64,000 nt of DNA. It comes from HGM04593 sp045654885. GTDB taxonomy: Bacteria > Bacteroidota > Bacteroidia > Bacteroidales > Bacteroidaceae. Each line of letters opens with the position of its first letter. Position 1 is the stretch's first letter. Location: NCBI GenBank assembly GCA_045654885.1, contig JAZOOF010000010.1, positions 21,984-85,983 on the forward strand, read 5' to 3'. Under the pieces are notes generated by a model that saw only the letters and a program-made list of their open reading frames with translations, searched no databases and was not told the DNA's origin. A program made the position numbers and the translations under genes. Shown one piece after another: positions 26,291 through 34,128 of this stretch.

Positions 26291-27184
26291 CTAAACAGAT
26301 GACAGCACTTCTCTTAAATGCCACAATGGAATATCCTTGAATATCACGCGTTTTCCACTGTCGAGCAGATAGAAAGATGGCAACGCGGGAAGATGGTATA
26401 GCAGGCCGTCAATAATTTCGGAGCCGGCATCATGCACATCGAGCCAATTGGCCGGCACATCGACAGCAGACTCCCGCCACAGTTCAGCATCATCATAGGG
26501 GTAGACCGAGAGGACAAGCAACCCCTCCAAGCCAAGCAGCGGGTCGGCAAGCAGCGAAGGCATTACCTCCCGACATTTGTCGCAATCCGGGTCATTGAAC
26601 ACAAGCAGGATGAGGCGGGCATCGAGTGAGTGGAGCGTTCCGGAGCGGCCGTTACGGTCGACGAAGCCGAAATCGGCAGCCACGCTACCCGGACTGTTGC
26701 GGGATATCATGTCGAGCATGTAACGGGCACGGCCCGACAGAGCCTCATCGCTGCAGCCGGCAATGAAAGCTGTGAGAAAATGCGCATACACGGCATCGTT
26801 GCGAAAAGGGGAATCGGGATTGGCCAGATAGTGGTCGACCGTTGCATGGCACCAGTTGCGCGATGATTCATGAGCCGAAGCCTTGCCATAGAATGACGCA
26901 ACGGCATTTGATGCTGTTGCCGAGTCGGCATATTGAAGAAGATATATGAAGTTGGAAAAGAGCTGCTCACCGGCATCGCGGTTGCCCTGCGTTGAATTTG
27001 CAAAGTCGTACCCGTTCCAGAACTCGCCGAGCCTGCCCGCAAGCGTTGCCGACGGGGAGGGCGCGGCAGAAACCTGCACTTGAGCCTCGTGGACAGAAGT
27101 TTCATTCTTGGCACCCGAGCCGCCACTGCATGCAAACAGCAGCGACAACACAACAACAGGGAGGATGGTACGGAGCAGTCTCAT
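26291..27184 (-). CDS. DUF5106 lipoprotein with thioredoxin-like domain
   Basis: Lipoprotein of 297 residues: MRLLRTILPVVVLSLLFAC is signal and lipobox. The N-terminal half (about 45-175) fits the DUF5106 helical domain. The C-terminal half is a thioredoxin-like fold with the CXXC motif CDKC in FNDPDCDKCREVMPSL and a cis-Pro-like segment ALPSFYLLDSGK. It is probably a periplasm-facing thiol oxidoreductase or related protein, with unknown partners. The ATG at 27184 is 8 bases after the ABC-F stop. A GTG at 27196 overlapping that stop is an alternative. Confidence 0.8.
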   Translation of the reverse strand: MRLLRTILPVVVLSLLFACSGGSGAKNETSVHEAQVQVSAAPSPSATLAGRLGEFWNGYDFANSTQGNRDAGEQLFSNFIYLLQYADSATASNAVASFYGKASAHESSRNWCHATVDHYLANPDSPFRNDAVYAHFLTAFIAGCSDEALSGRARYMLDMISRNSPGSVAADFGFVDRNGRSGTLHSLDARLILLVFNDPDCDKCREVMPSLLADPLLGLEGLLVLSVYPYDDAELWRESAVDVPANWLDVHDAGSEIIDGLLYHLPALPSFYLLDSGKRVIFKDIPLWHLREVLSSV

Positions 27185-27192
27185 GGCAGCAA

Positions 27193-28827
27193 TCACTTTC
27201 TCTCCAGTTCACTGAGTTCCTCCATCTTCTTTGCAGCGAGGAATTCATATATTCCGCACAGGTGTTCACGCACCTTGCCATGGCCGAACTCATAGACCTT
27301 GGTCACAAGCCCGTCGAGGAAGTCACGGTCGTGGCTCACACAGATGAGCGTACCGTCAAAATCCTGCAGTGCCTGTTTCAGGATATCCTTTGTCTTGAGG
27401 TCGAGGTGGTTGGTGGGCTCGTCGAGAATCAACAGGTTCACAGGCTCAAGCAACAGTTTGAGCAGTGCAAGGCGCGTGCGCTCACCGCCCGAGAGCACCT
27501 TCACCTTTTTGGTGCTTGCCTCGCCGCCGAACATGAATGCGCCAAGCAAATCGCGTATTTTGTTGCGTATTTCGCCCTTGGCAACATCATCTATGGTCTG
27601 GAACACGGTCAGTTCCTCGTCGAGCAACGATGCCTGGTTCTGTGCAAAATAGCCAATCTGCACATTATGTCCCAGCTGCAACGAGCCCTCGTGTTCAAGT
27701 TCCTTCATTATACATTTTACAAGCGTTGACTTACCCTCGCCGTTGCGGCCCACGAAAGCCACCTTGTTGCCGCGCTCAATGGTGAGCGTAGCGCCCGAGA
27801 AGATGCGTTTGTCGCCGAATGCCTTTCCCACTCCGTCCATAATCACGGGATACTGACCCGCACGCGGCGATGGCGGGAATTTGAGTCGCAAAGCCGATGT
27901 ATCCTCCTCGTCCACCTCAATGATTTCAAGTTTCTCGAGCATCTTCACGCGGCTCTGCACCTGCAGGGTCTTTGAATATGTACCCTTGAAGCGCTCGATG
28001 AAATCCTTGGTCTCCTGAATCATCTTCTGCTGTTCCTCGTACTGCTTCATCTGCTGCTGGCGACGCTCGGCACGCAAAACAAGATACTGCGAGTAGTTGA
28101 CCTTGTAGTCATATATGCGCCCCATTGTAACCTCGATGGTGCGTGTGGTGATATTATCCACGAACTTGCGGTCGTGGCTGATGACAACCACCGCCTTGCC
28201 GTTATTTACAAGGAACTCCTCGAGCCAACCGATTGACTCGATATCGAGGTGGTTGGTAGGCTCGTCGAGCAGCAGCACGTCGGGGTTGCGCAACAGCATC
28301 TTCGCAAGCTCAATGCGCATGCGCCAGCCGCCGCTGAACTCACTTGTCTGGCGGCCGAAATCCTTGCGCTCGAAGCCAAGACCAAGGAGCGTCTTCTCGA
28401 CATCTTCCTCAAAGTGAGTCATGTCAATGGCATAGAACTTCTCGCTTTTGGTGGCAACCTCTTCAATGAGAGCCATGTACTCGTCGCTCTCGTAATCGGT
28501 GCGGGTGGCAAGCTCGTTGTTCATGCGGTCGAGCTCGGCTTCCATCTCGTAGAGGTGGGCAAAGGCCTGCGATGCCTCTTCGAAGACAGTGCGCCCGTCC
28601 TCGGTCATCAGGTGCTGCGGCAGATAGGCAATGACGGTATCCTTGGGGGCCGACACAGTGCCGCGAGTGGCTGTACGCACGCCCGCGAGTATCTTAAGCA
28701 AGGTACTCTTGCCCGCACCGTTCTTGCCCATGAGGGCAATGCGGTCCTTCTCATTAATCACAAACGAAACATCGCTGAAAAGCGTTGTTCCACCAAACTC
28801 CACAGCCAATCCGTCGACCGATACCAT
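27193..28827 (-). CDS. ABC-F family ATPase (ribosome-associated type)
   Basis: Soluble protein of 544 residues with two ABC ATPase domains and no membrane segments. It has Walker A GKNGAGKST (34-42) and GRNGEGKST, signature SGGW and SGGE loops, and two LLLDEPTNHLD/LILDEPTNHLD Walker B segments. Between the domains is the charged linker typical of ABC-F (AERRQQQMKQYEEQQKMIQE region). ABC-F proteins act on the ribosome, either as translation factors or as antibiotic-protection factors. This one looks like a housekeeping member, since nothing links it to resistance. The ATG at 28827 (MVSVDGLAVEFGG) is at the domain start. Upstream sequence is promoter. Confidence 0.93.
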   Translation of the reverse strand: MVSVDGLAVEFGGTTLFSDVSFVINEKDRIALMGKNGAGKSTLLKILAGVRTATRGTVSAPKDTVIAYLPQHLMTEDGRTVFEEASQAFAHLYEMEAELDRMNNELATRTDYESDEYMALIEEVATKSEKFYAIDMTHFEEDVEKTLLGLGFERKDFGRQTSEFSGGWRMRIELAKMLLRNPDVLLLDEPTNHLDIESIGWLEEFLVNNGKAVVVISHDRKFVDNITTRTIEVTMGRIYDYKVNYSQYLVLRAERRQQQMKQYEEQQKMIQETKDFIERFKGTYSKTLQVQSRVKMLEKLEIIEVDEEDTSALRLKFPPSPRAGQYPVIMDGVGKAFGDKRIFSGATLTIERGNKVAFVGRNGEGKSTLVKCIMKELEHEGSLQLGHNVQIGYFAQNQASLLDEELTVFQTIDDVAKGEIRNKIRDLLGAFMFGGEASTKKVKVLSGGERTRLALLKLLLEPVNLLILDEPTNHLDLKTKDILKQALQDFDGTLICVSHDRDFLDGLVTKVYEFGHGKVREHLCGIYEFLAAKKMEELSELERK

Positions 28828-28862
28828 ATTGTCAATTTGTTTTAATTTGTTATAATCGAATG

Positions 28863-28895
28863 CAAAGATACGAAATTGTTGCTGTTTTAACGCAA
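28863..28895 (-). promoter_or_regulatory. Possible promoter of the ABC-F gene
   Basis: TATCTTTG on the minus strand at 28870-28863. The nearest upstream TTG is at 28895-28893 with a 22-base spacer, slightly too long. It overlaps the thrA promoter on the other strand. Confidence 0.45.
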
Positions 28896-28909
28896 AAAAA
28901 GTAAATTTG
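28879..28909 (+). promoter_or_regulatory. Promoter of thrA
   Basis: TTG at 28879-28881, a 20-base spacer, then TAAATTTG at 28902-28909, about 50 bases before the ATG. No threonine/isoleucine attenuator leader peptide was found in the short leader. Confidence 0.68.
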
Positions 28910-28958
28910 CACCTCAATATTTGCAGTTGCAGGAAAACTGCATAAAAACAACTACAGA

Positions 28959-31397
28959 ATGAAAGTGATGAAATTCGGCGGAACATCAGTTGGTTCCGTA
29001 GAGAGTATACTCAGTCTCAAGAAGATTGTTGAAGAGGCTGCCACAAATGAGCGTGTTATTGTTGTTGTGTCGGCGCTTGGCGGCATAACCGATAAACTTA
29101 TAAAGACCGCAAACCTTGCTGTTTGTGGCGACATGGCATTCAATGACGAGTGTCGCGGGATTATCGAACGCCACCACAGCTTGATTGACACCGTGATTAC
29201 CGACGGGAGCAAGCGCGCGGCGTTGCTCGAAGAGGTGGACATGCTGCTTGGCGAGCTGAACAACATTTACCAGGGACTTGCGCTCATAAACAACATGACA
29301 CCGAAGTCCGAGGCTACAATAGTGAGCTATGGCGAGCGCATTTCGAGCCGCATAGTGACAGCACTCATTGATGGCGCAGTGCGTTTCAACGCCCGCAAAT
29401 TCATAAAGACCGAGACAAAGCACAAGAAGCATATCCTTGCCGATGAACTGACCGACAGGCTCATACATGAGCATTTCGACGGTTGCGACGAAAGGATTAT
29501 TGTAGTGCCAGGATTCATTGCCCAGGACAAGGAGAGCGAAGAGATAACCAACCTGGGACGCGGCGGCAGCGACTACACAGCGGCAATAATCGCTGCTACA
29601 CTGAAGGCCGACTGCCTTGAGATTTGGACCGACGTGGACGGATTCATGACTGCCGACCCGCGCGTAATAAACAATGCATATACCATAGGGCACCTGAGCT
29701 ATGTAGAGGCGACCGAGTTGTGCAACTTCGGTGCAAAGGTTGTCTACCCCCCGACAATATACCCTGTGTTCAAGGCAAACATCCCAATAAAGATAAAGAA
29801 CACCTTCAACCCAAGCGGAGAAGGCACCATAATAGATGCCGACAGCGAGAGCGAGGGCCGTCTTATAAAAGGTATATCGAGCATCAATGATACCGACCTG
29901 CTCACAGTGCAGGGACTTGGCATGGTGGGTGTGGTTGGTGTGAACCACCGTATTTTCCGTGCGTTGGGCAATGCAGGCATCAGTGTATTCCTTGTTGCAC
30001 AGGCATCATCGGAGAACAGCACATCAATAGGTCTGCGCCATGTGGATGCCGAAAAGGCATGCGAGGTACTGAACAAGGAGTTCGAGAAGGAGATTTCAAT
30101 GGGCCTCATGGAGAGCGTGCGGGCAACAAGCGAACTGTCGACCGTGGCCATCGTGGGCGAAAACATGCGCCACAACGCCGGCATCATAGGCAAACTGTTC
30201 CAGACACTGGGACGCAACGGTATCAACGTTGTTGCATGTGCCCAGGGAGGACAGGAGACAAACATATCGTTCGTCATAAAGGCCGACCTGCTGCGCAAGA
30301 CACTGAACGTCATCCATGACTCGTTCTTCCTGTCGGAGTACAAGGTGTTGAACCTCTTTATCTGCGGAATCGGCACCGTGGGAGGCAGCCTCATTGAGCA
30401 GATTGTGTCGCAGCAGGAGAAGCTGAAGAGAGAGCATGGCCTGAAACTGAACATCGTAGGTATAGCCAACAGCCGCAATGCCATTTTCGACCGCGAGGGA
30501 CTGGACACCGCAGGCTACCGCACAGCACTGAAGGAGAGCGCACCGAGCAGCATAAGCAAGCTGCGCGACGACATAATCGAGATGAACATCTTCAACTCGG
30601 TGTTTGTGGACTGCACGGCAAGCAGCGAGGTTGCGGCAATTTACGGCGACCTGCTGTCGCACAACATAAGTGTGGTTGCAGCCAACAAGATTGCAGCCTC
30701 GGCCGACTATGCCACATACAACAACCTGAAGCAGATTGCCCGCCAGCGCAACATCAAATATCTGTTCGAGACCAACGTGGGCGCGGGCCTTCCAATCATA
30801 AACACCATCAACGACCTTATCAACAGCGGCGACAAAATCTTGAAGATTGAGGCGGTGCTGAGCGGCACACTCAACTTCATATTCAACGTGCTGAGCAAGG
30901 AGATTCCAATGAGCCAGGCCGTGCGCCTTGCACAGGAGAAGGGCTACAGCGAGCCCGACCCACGCATTGACCTTTGCGGCAAGGACGTGATACGCAAACT
31001 GGTAATCCTTGCACGCGAGGCAGGCTATGCCATTGAGCAGAGCGACGTGGAGGCCAACCTGTTCATTCCACAGGAGCTGTTCGACGGCACGCTTGAGAAT
31101 TTCTGGGCAAAGCTGCCGCAGCTTGACGCACAGTTCGAGGAGGAGCGCAAGCAGCTGGTGGCCGAGAAGATGCACTGGCGTTTCATTGCCAAGTACGAGA
31201 ACGGCAAGGGAAGCGTATCGCTGTGCAAGGTAAACGAGCGTCATCCGTTCTACCACCTCGAGGGCAGCAACAACATAATCCTGCTCACCACCGAGCGCTA
31301 CAAGGAGTACCCCATGCTCATCCAGGGCTACGGTGCCGGCGCAAGCGTAACGGCAGCCGGTGTATTTGCCGACATAATGCGTATAGCGAATATCTGA
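28959..31397 (+). CDS. thrA: Bifunctional aspartokinase / homoserine dehydrogenase I
   Basis: Catalyses the first and third steps from aspartate to threonine and methionine. It is 812 residues in three parts. The aspartokinase domain (about 1-290) has KFGGTSVGS at its start and FGAKVVYPPT near its end. Two ACT regulatory domains (about 310-455) contain VGVVGVNHRIFRALGNAGIS and VGENMRHNAGIIGKLFQTLG. The homoserine dehydrogenase domain (about 465-812) has the NAD-binding FICGIGTVGGSLIEQ and the catalytic segment GTLNFIFNVL. Threonine feedback through ACT is known for the family. It is usually followed by thrB or apgM and thrC in other bacteria. Here the gene stands alone. Confidence 0.96.
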   Translation: MKVMKFGGTSVGSVESILSLKKIVEEAATNERVIVVVSALGGITDKLIKTANLAVCGDMAFNDECRGIIERHHSLIDTVITDGSKRAALLEEVDMLLGELNNIYQGLALINNMTPKSEATIVSYGERISSRIVTALIDGAVRFNARKFIKTETKHKKHILADELTDRLIHEHFDGCDERIIVVPGFIAQDKESEEITNLGRGGSDYTAAIIAATLKADCLEIWTDVDGFMTADPRVINNAYTIGHLSYVEATELCNFGAKVVYPPTIYPVFKANIPIKIKNTFNPSGEGTIIDADSESEGRLIKGISSINDTDLLTVQGLGMVGVVGVNHRIFRALGNAGISVFLVAQASSENSTSIGLRHVDAEKACEVLNKEFEKEISMGLMESVRATSELSTVAIVGENMRHNAGIIGKLFQTLGRNGINVVACAQGGQETNISFVIKADLLRKTLNVIHDSFFLSEYKVLNLFICGIGTVGGSLIEQIVSQQEKLKREHGLKLNIVGIANSRNAIFDREGLDTAGYRTALKESAPSSISKLRDDIIEMNIFNSVFVDCTASSEVAAIYGDLLSHNISVVAANKIAASADYATYNNLKQIARQRNIKYLFETNVGAGLPIINTINDLINSGDKILKIEAVLSGTLNFIFNVLSKEIPMSQAVRLAQEKGYSEPDPRIDLCGKDVIRKLVILAREAGYAIEQSDVEANLFIPQELFDGTLENFWAKLPQLDAQFEEERKQLVAEKMHWRFIAKYENGKGSVSLCKVNERHPFYHLEGSNNIILLTTERYKEYPMLIQGYGAGASVTAAGVFADIMRIANI

Positions 31398-31418
31398 CAC
31401 GGATTTAAAAGGCAACAC

Positions 31419-31454
31419 ATGAAGGTGACCAAAAAGTAAAATGGTCACCTTCAT
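31419..31454 (+). terminator. Hairpin after thrA
   Basis: 13-base arms (31419-31431 and 31442-31454, ATGAAGGTGACCA) with a 10-base A-rich loop, 22 bases after the thrA stop. No T tract follows. Confidence 0.6.
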
Positions 31455-31461
31455 GCTAGGG

Positions 31462-31577
31462 GTTGAATAAAAAGAGCTATTTTTAGGCTTGCGAAGGCTC
31501 CAAAACCGGAGTTTACTAGAAGTAAATGAGGATTTTGGAGACTAGCGTAACAACAAAAGAGCCTTTTTAGTCAACTC
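31462..31577. repeat. Imperfect long inverted structure between thrA and the sigma gene
   Basis: The outer ends are inverted copies (GGTTGAATAAAAAGAGCT near 31461 and the complement of AGAGCCTTTTTAGTCAACTCC ending near 31578). Inside is a second stem (CTCCAAAA...GTTTACT with AGTAAAT...TTTTGGAG, about 31499-31542) around an AGA loop. The whole could fold as one long hairpin in the gap between two convergent genes. No coding potential was seen. Confidence 0.55.
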
Positions 31578-31582
31578 CTTGG

Positions 31583-32086
31583 TTATTTATAATCCTTCAA
31601 CAAAGTCTGCAGTTGCTGGCGGGTGAAGAATATGCGGCTCTTTACAGTACCCAGCGGCAGGCCAAGGCGTTCGGCAATCTCGCGATACTTGAAGCCCGAG
31701 AGGTGCATGAGGAACGGGATGCGATAGTCGCGCGGCAGGCTGTGCACAACGCGGTAAATCTCCTTTGTGTCGTAATCGTTGTCGGTAATGTACTCCTCCG
31801 ATTCGTGAAGGCTGTTGATATGGAACTGGTTGTCGGTCTGGTCAACGAATATCTGGTCCCTGACCTCCTTGCGATAGTTGTTGATGAAGATGTTGCGCAT
31901 TATCGTATAGACCCACCCCTTGAAATTGGTGTCAGGGGTATACTTGTCCATATTACCCAATGCCTTTAACGATGTTTCTTGCAGCAAATCGTTCGCCTCG
32001 TCTCTGTCTGCTGTCAGTTTATAGGCAAAGCGTTGCAGCTCAGACTGAACCTCAAGCAGATCTCTCCTGAATTTTGCTGTATCCAA
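31583..32086 (-). CDS. ECF-type RNA polymerase sigma factor
   Basis: Sigma-70 family protein of 167 residues. Region 2 is seen in FAYKLTADRDEANDLLQET and FKGWVYTIMRNIFINNYR. Region 4 is seen in DYRIPFLMHLSGFKYREIAE and LGLPLGTVKSRIFFTRQQL, a helix-turn-helix for -35 binding. It is a single-gene ECF of the type common in Bacteroidetes. No anti-sigma factor or TonB receptor lies next to it. The only start that fits is a TTG at 32086 (reads as MDTAKFRRDLL). Upstream in-frame codons reach a TAA with no ATG or GTG. Confidence 0.88.
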   Translation of the reverse strand: MDTAKFRRDLLEVQSELQRFAYKLTADRDEANDLLQETSLKALGNMDKYTPDTNFKGWVYTIMRNIFINNYRKEVRDQIFVDQTDNQFHINSLHESEEYITDNDYDTKEIYRVVHSLPRDYRIPFLMHLSGFKYREIAERLGLPLGTVKSRIFFTRQQLQTLLKDYK

Positions 32087-32197
32087 TGTGTCTATTGTTT
32101 AAATGTTTCGCCGGCAAAATCACCGGAATATGAAAGTATAACAAAAACAGAGAGCATTTTGTTTTAGAGTAGGATAAAAAATGGTTCATTGTTCAAG

Positions 32198-32354
32198 TTT
32201 TTGAGCCAAAGCTCGAAAACGGACTGCACTCGCTGCAAAATATTCAAGCAAGCTTGATATATCTTGCTCGTTTGGGGTTTTTGAGACGAAGCTCGAAAAC
32301 GGACTGCACTCGCTGCAAAATATTCAAGCAAGCTTGATATATCTTGCTCGTTTG
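32198..32354 (+). repeat. Tandem structured repeat array C (two copies, 80-base period)
   Basis: Two copies starting TTTTTGAG at 32198 and 32278. Each has two potential stems. The first is TTTTTGAGC-type paired with GCTCGAAAA (TTTTTGAGACGAAGCTCGAA in copy 2). The second is AATATTCAAGC-AA-GCTTGATAT. Each copy ends CTTGCTCGTTTG. It is the same family as the arrays near 1.6 and 12.7 kb, read here on the plus strand toward the Gate-domain gene. The remainder of 32087-32197 is AT-rich leader of the divergent sigma gene with no other feature. Confidence 0.82.
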
Positions 32355-32374
32355 TTGCCGTTTTTGTATCTTCG
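32344..32374 (+). promoter_or_regulatory. Promoter of the Gate-domain protein gene, -33 box inside repeat array C
   Basis: TTG at 32344-32346 lies inside the last repeat copy. A 20-base spacer follows, then TATCTTCG at 32367-32374, 26 bases before the ATG at 32400. Confidence 0.6.
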
Positions 32375-32399
32375 CACACACAACACACAACAGCAGGCT

Positions 32400-33632
32400 A
32401 TGGTACTCAACTATATTTGGATTGCATTTTTCGTCATCTCCTTTGTAATTGCACTCGGGAAGCTCATTTTCATGGGCGACACGGCTGTGTTTACCGATAT
32501 GATGACCGCCAGCACCACATCGGCAAAGAACGCCTTCGAGCTATCCCTGGGCCTGACGGGTGTGCTGTCGCTGTGGATGGGAATAATGAAGATTGGTGAG
32601 AAGGGCGGACTTGTTGCCGCGTTGGCGAGGCTGCTGAGCCCGGTGCTGAGCAAGATATTCCCGGACGTTCCCAAAGGACACCCGGCAATGGGTACCATGT
32701 TCATGAACTTCGCTGCAAACATGTTGGGACTCGACAATGCCGCCACCCCAATGGGACTTAAGGCCATGCAGGAGCTGCAGGAGCTGAACCCCGACAAGGA
32801 GACGGCAAGCAACCCCATGATAATGTTCCTTGTGCTCAACACATCGGGGCTGACGCTAATTCCCGTGTCGGTGCTCACGTTCCGTACACAGATGGGCGCG
32901 GCAAACCCCACCGACATATTCCTGCCCATTCTCATTGCCACCACCGTGGCAACACTTGTGGGCTTGCTTGTGACAAGCATATACCAGCGCATCAACCTCT
33001 TCAACCGCACAATGGTACTGTTCCTTTTGGGAGTGTGCCTGTTCATTGCCGGCGGCACATGGGGAATGATGCAGCTGTCACAGGTGCGCATTGAGGCGCT
33101 ATCGACATCGCTTGCAGGGGTTACACTGTTCTCAATAATCATCCTTTTCATCCTCGCGGGCGTAAAAGCGAAAATAAATGTCTACGAGGCATTCATAGAG
33201 GGTGCAAAGGACGGGTTCGGCACGGCTGTGCGCATTATCCCCTACCTCATTGCCATTCTTGTTGCCATTGGGGTGTTCCGCGCATCGGGCGGAATGGATG
33301 TGATTATGGACGGCATTGCGTGGTGCGCCGCCGCATTGGGCGCCGACACCGACTTTGTGGGAGCACTGCCCACCGCAATAATGAAGCCGCTCAGCGGCAG
33401 CGGAGCACGCGGCATGATGGTGGATGCAATGAACACCTACGGCGCCGACTCCTTTGCCGGCCGCCTGGCCTGCATTTTCCAGGGAGCTACAGACACCACG
33501 TTCTACATACTTGCCGTCTACTTTGGCAGCGTGGGAATAAGAAAGACGCGCCATGCACTTACCTGCGGACTGCTTGCCGACCTTGCCGGCATCATTGCCG
33601 CCATTGTGGTGGGATATATTTTCTTTGGATAA
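32400..33632 (+). CDS. Nucleoside-recognition (Gate) domain membrane protein, SpmA-SpmB-like fusion
   Basis: Polytopic inner-membrane protein of 410 residues containing two Gate-type domains (about 40-150 and 265-365). These resemble the spore maturation proteins SpmA and SpmB fused end to end, an arrangement found in non-sporulating bacteria. Conserved segments include NFAANMLGLDNAATPMGLKA in the first half and ATIMKPLSGSGARGMM-like residues (PTAIMKPLSGSGARGMM) in the second. About ten hydrophobic segments are visible. Transport of a nucleoside or other small molecule has been proposed for the family, and the substrate is unknown. The ATG at 32400 (MVLNYIWIAFF) is chosen because the upstream in-frame extension runs through the promoter. 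Confidence 0.85.
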   Translation: MVLNYIWIAFFVISFVIALGKLIFMGDTAVFTDMMTASTTSAKNAFELSLGLTGVLSLWMGIMKIGEKGGLVAALARLLSPVLSKIFPDVPKGHPAMGTMFMNFAANMLGLDNAATPMGLKAMQELQELNPDKETASNPMIMFLVLNTSGLTLIPVSVLTFRTQMGAANPTDIFLPILIATTVATLVGLLVTSIYQRINLFNRTMVLFLLGVCLFIAGGTWGMMQLSQVRIEALSTSLAGVTLFSIIILFILAGVKAKINVYEAFIEGAKDGFGTAVRIIPYLIAILVAIGVFRASGGMDVIMDGIAWCAAALGADTDFVGALPTAIMKPLSGSGARGMMVDAMNTYGADSFAGRLACIFQGATDTTFYILAVYFGSVGIRKTRHALTCGLLADLAGIIAAIVVGYIFFG

Positions 33633-33655
33633 TGAACCTTTAAACAATTGATAGC

Positions 33656-34066
33656 ATGATTAGTTACCAAACCGAGGGTGTGAAGATGCCCGCAATAAAG
33701 AGACGTGAGACAACTGCATGGATAAAGGCCGTTGCGGCTTCATATGGAAAGAAGATTGGCGACATTGCATACATTTTCTGCGATGACGAGAAGATTCTCG
33801 AGGTAAACCGTGAGTACCTGCAGCACGACTACTACACCGACATCATCACCTTCGACTACTGCGAGGATGATGTAATAAGCGGCGACCTTTTCATCTCGCT
33901 CGACACCGTGCGCAGCAACAGCGAAATGGTGGGTGCGACATACGAACAGGAACTTCACCGCGTAATAATACACGGCATACTGCACCTGTGTGGCATCAAC
34001 GACAAGGGTGAGGGCGAACGCGAGATTATGGAAGCCTGCGAGAACAAGGCGCTGGCAATGAGATAA
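33656..34066 (+). CDS. ybeY: Endoribonuclease YbeY (rRNA maturation)
   Basis: Metal-dependent endoribonuclease involved in 16S rRNA 3'-end maturation and ribosome quality control. It has 136 residues with the family core HRVIIHGILHLCGINDKG and the segment FCDDEKILEVNREYLQHDYY, followed by TDIITFDY. The usual HxxxHxxxxxH zinc site is changed: two histidines are present, but the third position is Asp (GIND). Bacteroidetes members that I recall share this change. The start 23 bases after the Gate-domain gene stop suggests a two-gene transcript. Confidence 0.92.
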   Translation: MISYQTEGVKMPAIKRRETTAWIKAVAASYGKKIGDIAYIFCDDEKILEVNREYLQHDYYTDIITFDYCEDDVISGDLFISLDTVRSNSEMVGATYEQELHRVIIHGILHLCGINDKGEGEREIMEACENKALAMR

Positions 34067-34071
34067 AAGAG

Positions 34072-34112
34072 CAGGCTCATAACTCCTTTTAGGAATCATG
34101 AGCCTGTTTTTC
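34072..34112 (+). terminator. Terminator after ybeY
   Basis: 9-base arms (34072-34080 CAGGCTCAT and 34098-34106 ATGAGCCTG) followed by TTTTTCTT. Confidence 0.72.
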
Positions 34113-34128
34113 TTACAACCGTTAAATC

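Noticed and set aside
30096..31454. A 452-residue open frame antisense to thrA
   Set aside because: The composition is low-complexity Leu/Val/Cys/His-rich with no domain. It is the mirror of a conserved gene and has no promoter.
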